From the NCBI GenBank assembly GCA_021413405.1, contig JAIOQL010000116.1:1-11999 (forward strand): a stretch of 11,999 nucleotides of DNA. Direction: 5' to 3'. Source of the DNA: Leptospira sp. GTDB lineage: Bacteria > Spirochaetota > Leptospiria > Leptospirales > Leptospiraceae. The notes beneath the pieces are model-generated. The model did not search any database, was not told the origin of the DNA, and saw only the letters and a list, made by a program, of their open reading frames with translations. Positions within the stretch are counted from its first letter, which is position 1; each line of letters begins with the position of its first letter. Positions 1 to 6,192 of this stretch are shown in pieces. Made by a program: the position numbers and the translations under genes.

Positions 1-759
1 AAAGGAAAAGTATTTTTCTGGCGAGGCTCAAAAAATCTACAGGAAATTTGCAAAGGATACAGGAATTCAGACATCTCTCCTTATTCAATCAGCGATAGTT
101 CATCAATTCTATTTGAGACTAAAGTGGTTTTAAAAGCTAAAAAATATCCGGGATCTGTTACTACAAATCTACTGGGAAATCACAATCTCCTGAATACCGA
201 AGCAGCCTTGCAGGTTTGTAGACAGATTGATCCCGGCAGATATCCTGATTTTATTACCGCGCTCTCAACTTTTCCGGGAGTAAAACGAAGACAGGATATG
301 CTTTTCCGTTCTGAAAAAACAGTTCTGATTGAAGATTTCGCTCATCACCCCGTTGCAATACAGGAAACAATCAAAGCAATCCGATCTTCTTTTCCGGGCT
401 ATAGACTTATCAGTCTTTTCGAACCGCGGAGTGCGACTTCTCATAGAAATATTTTCCAGAAAGAATTCTCCCAAAGTTTTAAAGGTTCTGATCTTGTAAT
501 GATAACCGAAGTTTTCAATGTAGACAAAGTCGCGAAGAAATATCGATTGAATGTCAGGAAGGTCATATCTGACATGCCCGGGAATTCAAAATGTAAAGGC
601 CTTTATGCTAAAAATCCGCAGGATCTTTTATCCGGTCTAAAGAAAATCCTGGTAGATTTCAAAGACAGGAAAGTAGCCATTCTTGCGATGTCCAATGGGT
701 CGTTTGGTGGCATCTATCCGGATCTAATAAAAATATTACAATCAGACAAGGAAAGGTAA
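1..759 (+). CDS. mpl: UDP-N-acetylmuramate:L-Ala-gamma-D-Glu-meso-DAP ligase (Mpl), 3' part
   Basis: The reading frame is open from base 1, so the gene starts upstream; 252 residues remain. Mpl joins the recycled tripeptide L-Ala-gamma-D-Glu-meso-DAP to UDP-MurNAc with ATP in the cytoplasm, salvaging peptidoglycan. The fragment holds the end of the central Mur-ligase domain, with GNHNLLN at fragment residues 59-65, and the whole C-terminal domain. Signature stretches are GVKRRQ (93-98), EDFAHHP (111-117) and FEPRSATSHRN (140-150), which mark Mpl more closely than MurC. The family is usually about 450-460 residues, so roughly the first 200, including the ATP P-loop, lie outside the window. A GTG at 124 is not the start, because conserved-looking sequence continues upstream in frame. 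The next gene begins 3 bp after the stop, so the two are probably co-transcribed. The substrate implies DAP-type peptidoglycan. Confidence 0.9.
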   Translation, partial: KGKVFFWRGSKNLQEICKGYRNSDISPYSISDSSSILFETKVVLKAKKYPGSVTTNLLGNHNLLNTEAALQVCRQIDPGRYPDFITALSTFPGVKRRQDMLFRSEKTVLIEDFAHHPVAIQETIKAIRSSFPGYRLISLFEPRSATSHRNIFQKEFSQSFKGSDLVMITEVFNVDKVAKKYRLNVRKVISDMPGNSKCKGLYAKNPQDLLSGLKKILVDFKDRKVAILAMSNGSFGGIYPDLIKILQSDKER

Positions 760-762
760 ATT

Positions 763-1437
763 ATGTTCGTTGGACATTATTCAATAAGCTTCGCGCTCAA
801 GAAAACAGATAAGAAAATTTCGCTTGGTATGCTTTTCCTCGCAGTTCAATTTGTTGATATTCTTTGGGCAATTTTCATTCTTCTTGGAGTCGAGAAAGTC
901 AGGATAACTCCGGGATTCACTGAATCAAATGCATTGGATCTGTATTATATGCCTTATACTCATAGTCTACCTGCCGTTATCCTCTGGTCGGTTCTTGTTG
1001 GCGGAATATTCTACTGGTATCATTCGGCAGACAAAGAAGTAGCAATCCGGATTGCCGTCGCAATGGGACTTGCCGTTTTCTCTCATTTCATAATCGATTT
1101 ATTTGTGCATAAACAGGACCTGCCTCTTCTTGGAAATACATTCAAAGTCGGGTTTGGCCTGTGGGATTACCGTTGGTATGCCTTCGTTACTGAGACCGGA
1201 TTTCTCTTTGGAGGATTTTGGCTTTATCTACAGGCTACAACGGGAAGCGGCATTTCAGGAAAATATTCAATGTGGATTTATATTATATTTTTGCAAATTG
1301 TAAATACTATAAACTTTTTTTTCAATCCTCCTCCGGATAATCCGGAGATGGCTGCCATAAGTGCACTTGTTGCCTACCTGGCATTGGCGGCTGTCGCATT
1401 CTGGCTTGATAAGAAACGCGATTATCTGGAAACATAG
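763..1437 (+). CDS. Predicted membrane-bound metal-dependent hydrolase, YdjM/DUF457-like
   Basis: The product is a 224-residue polytopic membrane protein with about five or six hydrophobic segments. It opens with a GHYSISFALKK stretch. Polar residues at or within the membrane follow the pattern of the YdjM/DUF457 group: His5, Asp32, His67 in PYTHSLP, and His108-x3-Asp112-x3-His116 in FSHFIIDLFVH. These could bind a metal, but the family's enzymatic activity is only predicted and no substrate is known. The ATG is supported by an AAGGAAAGG ribosome-binding site that overlaps the end of mpl, and the gene sits 3 bp after the mpl stop. pheS follows 10 bp later, so it is the middle cistron of mpl-this-pheS. 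The function is inferred from motif pattern only; the membrane location is more certain. Confidence 0.6.
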   Translation: MFVGHYSISFALKKTDKKISLGMLFLAVQFVDILWAIFILLGVEKVRITPGFTESNALDLYYMPYTHSLPAVILWSVLVGGIFYWYHSADKEVAIRIAVAMGLAVFSHFIIDLFVHKQDLPLLGNTFKVGFGLWDYRWYAFVTETGFLFGGFWLYLQATTGSGISGKYSMWIYIIFLQIVNTINFFFNPPPDNPEMAAISALVAYLALAAVAFWLDKKRDYLET

Positions 1438-1447
1438 GAAAAAAAAT

Positions 1448-2476
1448 ATGAATGCGGGAAATGAAATAGAATCAATCCTTGAGGAAGCTCAGAAGGTTAT
1501 CAATGGATCAAAAACAGAAACTGATCTGGATAATAACAAAAACATATTTATCGGCAAAAAAGGAAAGCTTACCGCAGTTCTGAAAAATATTGGCAGTCTT
1601 TCCATCGAAGAAAAAAAGATTTTCGGTCAACGTGCGAATCAGGCAGCAGAGAAAATTGAAGAGTATGTTCATAAAGTGAGAACTTCTCTCAAGGAAGAAT
1701 ATTATTCTGTTACTTTGCAAACTGAAAAATTTGATACGACACGTCCATTGAAACCTGAAGAAACAGGAAGCCTACATCCGATAACTAAGATTCAATATGA
1801 AATCGAAGACATTTTTACCTCAATGGGATTCAGTATTATGGATGGGCCAGAGGTAGAAACGGATTACAATAATTTTGAAGCACTAAACTTTACAGGTGAC
1901 CATCCTGCAAGAGATATGCAGGACACTTTTTATACTTCCGATGGGAATCTTTTGAGAACTCATACATCCGCAATTCAGGTTAGAACGCTCCGTGAACTCA
2001 AGCCTCCGTTCAAGATTATTGCCCCCGGAAGAGTTTTTCGTTATGAAGAAGTTGATGCCTCTCACGAAAATACTTTTTACCAGATCGAAGGAATGGTCGT
2101 CGGGAAAGATATATCTGTATCGAATCTCATTTACACCATGAACGTTCTCCTGAAGGAAATTTTTCAGAAGGAAGTTAAAGTCAGGCTTCGTCCCGGATAT
2201 TTTCCATTTGTTGAACCGGGATTTGAATTGGATATTTCCTGTATGGTGTGTGACGGATCGGGTTGTTCGGTTTGCAAACATTCAGGTTGGGTTGAACTGT
2301 TACCTTGCGGCTTGATTCATCCCAATGTGCTCAAATTGGCCGGAATAGATCCGGCAGAATGGACAGGCTTTGCTTTCGGACTCGGACTTGACAGGTTAGT
2401 GATGATGCGTTATGCGATCAACGACATCCGCTTTTTCCATTCGGGAAATTTGAGATTCTTGAAACAGTCTTTCTGA
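1448..2476 (+). CDS. pheS: Phenylalanine--tRNA ligase alpha subunit
   Basis: PheS is the catalytic subunit of the alpha2beta2 enzyme that charges tRNA-Phe. The protein has 342 residues, normal for the family. An N-terminal helical arm (about 1-95) precedes the class II core. Core landmarks are GSLHPI (107-112), DGPEVETDYNNF (132-143), HPARDMQDTFY (152-162), LLRTHTSAIQVR (168-179), the motif 2 region at 194-215 with Arg198 and His206, RPGYFPFVEPG (248-258) and motif 3 GFAFGLGLDR (307-316). Four cysteines (265, 268, 273, 276) form a zinc-ribbon-like knuckle that is common in bacterial PheS. The ATG at 1448 is preferred over an in-frame ATG at 1361: AGGAA overlaps the previous stop 7 bases upstream, and the usual N-terminus starts here. 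Its partner pheT is not adjacent but 3.7 kb downstream, behind three minus-strand genes. Confidence 0.97.
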   Translation: MNAGNEIESILEEAQKVINGSKTETDLDNNKNIFIGKKGKLTAVLKNIGSLSIEEKKIFGQRANQAAEKIEEYVHKVRTSLKEEYYSVTLQTEKFDTTRPLKPEETGSLHPITKIQYEIEDIFTSMGFSIMDGPEVETDYNNFEALNFTGDHPARDMQDTFYTSDGNLLRTHTSAIQVRTLRELKPPFKIIAPGRVFRYEEVDASHENTFYQIEGMVVGKDISVSNLIYTMNVLLKEIFQKEVKVRLRPGYFPFVEPGFELDISCMVCDGSGCSVCKHSGWVELLPCGLIHPNVLKLAGIDPAEWTGFAFGLGLDRLVMMRYAINDIRFFHSGNLRFLKQSF

Positions 2477-2480
2477 ATCA

Positions 2481-2505
2481 GACAAGGGATTATTCGCCCC
2501 TTGTC
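2481..2505. terminator. Hairpin between convergent genes, candidate bidirectional terminator
   Basis: GACAAGGG at 2481-2488 and CCCTTGTC at 2498-2505 form a perfect 8-bp stem with a 9-base loop. It sits in the 46-bp gap between the stop of pheS and the stop of the minus-strand lipoprotein gene, where a shared terminator is expected. Neither strand has a clear U-tract after the stem, so intrinsic termination may be weak or Rho-assisted. Confidence 0.5.
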
Positions 2506-2522
2506 CCTCTCAAACAAATATT

Positions 2523-3014
2523 CTAAAATCCTGTAGCAGTGATTCCTGCCTTCGGACATGGGTTATTATTTGGATCACAGCTGTATTGCTTAAATGTAAA
2601 TTTATCCTTAGGGTCAGGACGTTGGGATGCACTTCCATAGTTTGTATTACTCGGGCCTGCAAATCCGAGTGCAGTGCAATCAGATTTTGAAAGCGCAACT
2701 TTTCGGATATCGGAATTCAATTGTCCCCCGGAACCTCCATAATACGTGTTGTAGTATGTAGACGGGCTAACATTGACTCCATCAAGCTGAAATGTATCAA
2801 AACAATTACCGGTATACGATTGTTTTGCCAAGTCTGCTCTGGTGAGGTCAATCATTGATTTAAATCCATCGGCGGTAGAGCCGGATCCACTGGCCAGATT
2901 ATTCATAACCAATCCTGCAAGAGCATTCCGGTCTTCATGCTTTGACTGACACTGAAACAGAACGTGAAATGTCAGTATAATTGCGTAGAATTCTATTCTA
3001 AATATTGTATTCAT
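2523..3014 (-). CDS. Small putative lipoprotein downstream of the porin
   Basis: The protein has 163 residues and no family that I recognise. It begins with a charged start and a hydrophobic segment (residues 9-20) ending in LFQC, so Cys22 is a plausible lipidation site. Gln at -1 is not the usual small residue, though spirochaetal lipoboxes are loose. The mature part is rich in Gly, Ser, Asn and Tyr, with four more cysteines (71, 113, 146, 153) that could form two disulfides outside the cytoplasm. The ATG has a good AGGAG ribosome-binding site 5 bases upstream. The gene starts 11 bp after the porin stop on the same strand, so it is almost certainly co-transcribed with the porin and may act with it at the outer membrane. 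Export is fairly secure; function is unknown. Confidence 0.7.
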   Translation of the reverse strand: MNTIFRIEFYAIILTFHVLFQCQSKHEDRNALAGLVMNNLASGSGSTADGFKSMIDLTRADLAKQSYTGNCFDTFQLDGVNVSPSTYYNTYYGGSGGQLNSDIRKVALSKSDCTALGFAGPSNTNYGSASQRPDPKDKFTFKQYSCDPNNNPCPKAGITATGF

Positions 3015-3025
3015 ATCTTCTCCTA

Positions 3026-4690
3026 TTAATTCATTCTAGTGCTGTAGTATTCAGGTGAAACTGTTCCAGTCCAGAAATTAGCCTGAACCTGAAGATAAAT
3101 CCTTCTATCATCAATCGGTGTCGCCTGTCCGGAATTTGGATCGATTGCAAGTCTGTTTGCGAGGATCTGATAATATAATTGAACTTTGAAGTGATGTTTA
3201 TCGCCAAAGAAATTCAATCCAAACCAGTAAAAACGCAAAGTGTCGGTAGGATCAATTTTTCCGTTCCGGTTAAAGTCGCCTTGTATGAAGTCGTATTTAA
3301 ACACAGGCATCATATAGAACTTTTCAGTTATTTTGAAATTATAGCCAACGGTTCCATGGTATCCGATTAATCCGTTTGATGCGGCTCCTGTAAATTTTGA
3401 ATAGGCTCCATTCAGATAAAATCCTTTGTAAGTAAAAGTCGAATCATATGTGTGGGCCACAAGACCCATCTTTGGCCGACCGGGAGTCGTAACACTATTC
3501 GGAACTAAAAAATTAGGTAAACCAGTTGTCGCATCTACTCCGCCTCTGTCTGCATTCGAACCCTGAGCAGTGACATATTGAATGGCATTTGTTGTTCCCG
3601 GATTAAATTCAATTGCAGACAGAACCGGCGTTATTAGATTCTGTGTCTGCGCATATCCAGTTCCGATGGACCATTTCATTTCTTTCTGGAAAATTTCTTC
3701 TCCTTCCTGCCAGTTCACTTCCTTGCCATCAACTTCTCTGACCAGACCTCCGAAAACATTGAATACGGCCCGACCGTAATAAATAGGAGAAATATTAACA
3801 GAGCCAAACCTGTTTGAAGTTGTCAGATCCTGTCTTCTACCGGTACCATAATCACCCGAACCCCCCTTACCGTTTCCAACCATAAATGATACCCAAAGAT
3901 ATCGCTCCCATTTATGACCTATTTCTTTTAAGGGGGTTGCTGTAATCATTGCCCCATTATCGAACTGAGGAAGTGCCAATGTTATCGCACTCCGCTCTAT
4001 TGAAACGAAGTTTGCAGAGGATTGCAAATATTCCCTGTTGAACGGAATATTAATCGACCCAGCTGTCAGTCTGAGTCCTGCATATGGTATTTTCGCGAAT
4101 ACAACTGCCTCATGAACATATCCTCTATTGTCCTTCATTCTTTCATTTGTAACAAAAGTAGCAGATTGAGGCTTTCCTGAAGAATCTGTATAATTTATCG
4201 TACTGGTGGTTTGAGCTATATCCACTCTGTTTAACATATTTTCCAATCGAAGTTGGATGGTTGTACCCCAATAATCATTTTCGTACATTGTTCCAAGCCG
4301 GAGCCTTCTGAAATTCCAATCGACTGCGTTGAAATCTCTATGACCGTTTGAGAACGGAGAGTCTGCCGAGCCAGAAACGCCACGATATTGAATTCTCCCC
4401 AATATGGTGAGTTTTTCCTTTTTTACGTCATCCGGTCTGTGCGCAAATCCATCAGGAAGAGTCGTTGAAGGCTTGGCAGTTGCAGGTGGATGCGCAGTTT
4501 TTACTTCGGCTGATTTAGCTTCTTCTTTCTTTTTGGGTTCCAGTTTCTCCCTGTTTTGACCGGGTTCGGTGAATACCTGTCCCGTCTTTTTGTCAACATA
4601 CAGGTCAGGAAAAGTATCCTGAGCAAAAGAACTGTATGCATGAAAGAAAGTAAACAATACGGCTGTTACGGTAATATTACATTTTTTCAA
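3026..4690 (-). CDS. Outer-membrane beta-barrel porin, phosphate-selective porin O/P type
   Basis: With the TTG start at 4690 the protein has 554 residues. TTG is preferred because GAGGAAA lies just upstream and the product then opens with a clean signal peptide: KK, a hydrophobic core at about 6-18, and cleavage after S-F-A at residue 23. The frame runs on to an ATG at 4747, but that has no ribosome-binding site and would place regulatory-looking DNA inside the gene. A Lys/Glu/Pro/Ala-rich linker (about 45-77) precedes alternating barrel strands from about residue 92. Segments such as FRRLRLG, AGSINIPFNREYL and FVSIERS resemble the Porin_O_P family. Near the C-terminus Asp472, Asn474, Asn476, Asp480 and Asp483 form an EF-hand-like loop. 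The likely role is passive uptake of an anion across the outer membrane; the substrate is not proven. The lipoprotein gene follows 11 bp downstream. Confidence 0.8.
   Translation of the reverse strand: MKKCNITVTAVLFTFFHAYSSFAQDTFPDLYVDKKTGQVFTEPGQNREKLEPKKKEEAKSAEVKTAHPPATAKPSTTLPDGFAHRPDDVKKEKLTILGRIQYRGVSGSADSPFSNGHRDFNAVDWNFRRLRLGTMYENDYWGTTIQLRLENMLNRVDIAQTTSTINYTDSSGKPQSATFVTNERMKDNRGYVHEAVVFAKIPYAGLRLTAGSINIPFNREYLQSSANFVSIERSAITLALPQFDNGAMITATPLKEIGHKWERYLWVSFMVGNGKGGSGDYGTGRRQDLTTSNRFGSVNISPIYYGRAVFNVFGGLVREVDGKEVNWQEGEEIFQKEMKWSIGTGYAQTQNLITPVLSAIEFNPGTTNAIQYVTAQGSNADRGGVDATTGLPNFLVPNSVTTPGRPKMGLVAHTYDSTFTYKGFYLNGAYSKFTGAASNGLIGYHGTVGYNFKITEKFYMMPVFKYDFIQGDFNRNGKIDPTDTLRFYWFGLNFFGDKHHFKVQLYYQILANRLAIDPNSGQATPIDDRRIYLQVQANFWTGTVSPEYYSTRMN
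3242..3277 (-). other. EF-hand/dockerin-like calcium-binding loop encoded in the porin gene
   Basis: Porin residues 472-483 read DFNRNGKIDPTD. This fits the calcium-loop pattern D-x-[DN]-x-[DN]-G-x-I-x-x-x-[DE], with Asp, Asn, Asn, Asp and Asp at loop positions 1, 3, 5, 9 and 12 and Gly at 6. It lies between barrel-like strands (YDFIQG before, RFYWFGLNFF after), so it is probably a turn or surface loop and not a helix-loop-helix unit. The pattern is seen directly; calcium binding is inferred. Confidence 0.55.
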
Positions 4691-4720
4691 ATTTATTTCC
4701 TCTTTTGAATTGATGTAGTC

Positions 4721-4726
4721 TTTATA
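4721..4726 (-). promoter_or_regulatory. Candidate -10 element of the porin promoter
   Basis: On the minus strand the sequence is TATAAA, 11 bases downstream of the nearest GTAA half-site of the repeat cluster and about 30 bases before the TTG start. No sigma-70 -35 box stands out at the normal distance. This fits an activator-dependent promoter in which the repeats replace the -35 element. It is judged from sequence and spacing alone. Confidence 0.4.
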
Positions 4727-4735
4727 GGAGCCAAA

Positions 4736-4796
4736 TGTTACAAACATATTACATACGGGTTACGTATGAGTGATTATTTACAATCATGTTACGAAT
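4736..4796 (-). promoter_or_regulatory. Phased TTAC direct repeats upstream of the porin, PhoB/PhoP-box-like operator
   Basis: On the plus strand TTAC begins at 4738, 4749, 4760, 4778 and 4789, giving spacings of 11, 11, 18 and 11 bases. Four of the five copies extend to TTAC[AG][AT]A[CT]; the fourth differs at one place. The middle of the cluster also holds an inverted repeat, CATACG-GGTTA-CGTATG, at 4752-4768. Direct repeats on an 11-bp pitch are how PhoB/PhoP-type winged-helix response regulators bind tandemly on one face of DNA. The cluster ends 11 bases from a TATAAA -10 candidate for the porin. The repeats are certain; the regulator is inferred, and another response regulator is possible. 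Confidence 0.5.
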
Positions 4797-5024
4797 TCGA
4801 TGCGGATTCCGGTTGGGATCGGCCAAATTTGATTTAGGAGTTCTTCTTCTGGCGTCAGACAGATTTAATTAGTCCGAACATATTTTGCTGAAGAGAATAT
4901 GAATAAACCACAAAAGCATAGGTAAAACCTGCTTACTTTCAATTGTAAAAGTTTCGTTTTATATCTGAATTTGACTAATCCGTGACGTAGTCGTTGTTAC
5001 TCGCAGTACTGAAAGTTATTTTAT
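4797..5024. other. Intergenic stretch with no recognised gene
   Basis: This AT-rich stretch lies between the operator-like repeats and the stop of the membrane acyltransferase gene. Reading both strands I find only very short frames, such as an 8-codon and a 16-codon one, with no supported start. There is a CAGTACTG palindrome at 5004-5011, but no strong terminator stem with a T-tract and no RNA gene that I can recognise. Together with the operator and leader, the gene-free gap covers 4691-5024. Confidence 0.5.
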
Positions 5025-6101
5025 TCATCCTCCAAAATAAAACTTAATGAAGTCAGGGAATTTCTGGAAAAAGCTCCGCTCTTTCAGACGTTTTAGTAAC
5101 CAAACGGCAATAAATACAGTAGCGACTAAAAGGAAATAACAGAGAAGATAGATTCTGTGCGGCACTAAACCTGTAAAACCAATGGCCAGGCAGAGTGGAA
5201 TGATAGCATATTCAATGAATGCAATGTGAAAGATGTAAACAAAAAGAGAAAGAGCCCCCGGTAACTGAAGAGGCTGCAGTAATATCGTGACGATTCGAAA
5301 ACTCAGAAACTGATACACAATCAGAAACGCTGCAATTGCAGTCAAAATATAGCCTATGGTCGGGGGATAAAACATCTCACTATAATTTGAGCGTATAAGC
5401 AATTGACCGGGGTAGTTGATCCAGATGAATATCGATATTTCTAAAAAGAAAATCAATAGGAAAAAGTATAAAATTTTCCGATTGGCGGAGAAGTTATGAT
5501 AGGAATCCATAATTGGCATTAGAATTGTCCCGAGAAGGGCAAATCCAATCCAGGGAAAAATTGGGAAATACCCATCAATGATCCAATTTGAAATTATCCC
5601 GGATACATCTCCTGTCGACCGGACAGTTCCTTTCATTGTAAAAAGAATTTCCATTGGCAAATCAGAATATCCGAAGAAGTTTTGAAGAATTGGCGTTATC
5701 GCAAAGATTGCCAGAACCAGGAAAAATCGTAAAAAGGGTTTCAGTGAAAGAGAGAAATATACAATTGGAATCGACATTCCTAACAAGGAAAGAATATCGA
5801 CATAAATCAGCGGGACATGCATCGTAAAAAGATCAACAATAGAAGCTGCAACTAATATGTAAAGCCCTCGAATCAGGTAGTGTCTGGTGGAGTAATGTTT
5901 CCTTTCCGATGTGAGATATATCAGGCAGCCGCTCAGGATTACAAAAGTTGAAGCTGCGAAAGTTCCACAGATTCGCAAAGTAAGGGAATGGGGTTGTTCT
6001 AAAATTCTTCCGGCAAGGTTTGCACCGAGCATAGAAAGAATAGCTGCTCCGCGAAGAATGTCTGCCTGAATAATTCTTGGATTTTGAACGATGGAAAGCA
6101 T
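5025..6101 (-). CDS. Polytopic membrane acyltransferase-like protein, DUF1624/HGSNAT type
   Basis: The product is a 358-residue protein with about ten membrane segments and no signal peptide. It resembles the heparan-alpha-glucosaminide N-acetyltransferase-like group (DUF1624) of the acyltransferase-3 superfamily. Supporting stretches are RIIQADILRG (9-18), the typical Arg...Asp-x-x-Arg-Gly start; DILSLLGMS (102-110); DGYFPIFPWIGFALLG (176-191); FYPPTIGYIL (244-253); and GALSLFVYIFHIAFIEY (282-298). Such proteins are thought to move acyl groups across the membrane onto glycans, but the acceptor cannot be read from sequence. The residue after the first helix is Asn28, in ANLAG, where many relatives have His. 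The ribosome-binding site before the ATG is weak. The gene is followed by a 330-bp gap before the porin, so the two are probably separate units. A YeiB/DUF418 assignment is the main alternative. Confidence 0.6.
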   Translation of the reverse strand: MLSIVQNPRIIQADILRGAAILSMLGANLAGRILEQPHSLTLRICGTFAASTFVILSGCLIYLTSERKHYSTRHYLIRGLYILVAASIVDLFTMHVPLIYVDILSLLGMSIPIVYFSLSLKPFLRFFLVLAIFAITPILQNFFGYSDLPMEILFTMKGTVRSTGDVSGIISNWIIDGYFPIFPWIGFALLGTILMPIMDSYHNFSANRKILYFFLLIFFLEISIFIWINYPGQLLIRSNYSEMFYPPTIGYILTAIAAFLIVYQFLSFRIVTILLQPLQLPGALSLFVYIFHIAFIEYAIIPLCLAIGFTGLVPHRIYLLCYFLLVATVFIAVWLLKRLKERSFFQKFPDFIKFYFGG

Positions 6102-6192
6102 TTTAGAGTTTTAAAACCTTATCAATTAGACAGAAAATTCCTTGTGCAAGTAATCAATCAGAATTCCATATCAAAATAACCAGGATACACAT

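Noticed and set aside
1361..1447. An in-frame ATG that would extend PheS by 29 residues into the preceding gene.
   Set aside because: The extension is in the coding region of the YdjM-like gene, is not PheS-like, and the ATG at 1448 has AGGAA at the right distance.
1883..2281. A 132-codon open frame on the minus strand inside pheS.
   Set aside because: It lies entirely opposite conserved pheS sequence, its product has no recognisable motif, and it has no supporting ribosome-binding site.
4691..4747. An upstream ATG that would extend the porin by 19 residues.
   Set aside because: It has no ribosome-binding site, would hide the signal peptide behind a charged extension, and overlaps the -10 candidate and part of the repeats. 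The TTG at 4690 has a good GAGGAAA.
2477..6192. A mobile element inserted between pheS and pheT.
   Set aside because: No transposase, integrase, terminal inverted repeats or target duplication can be seen, and base composition looks like the flanks.
6102..6192. Overlapping -35-like TTGTGC/TTGCAC for divergent transcription of pheT and the acyltransferase-like gene.
   Set aside because: No convincing -10 at the right distance on either strand.
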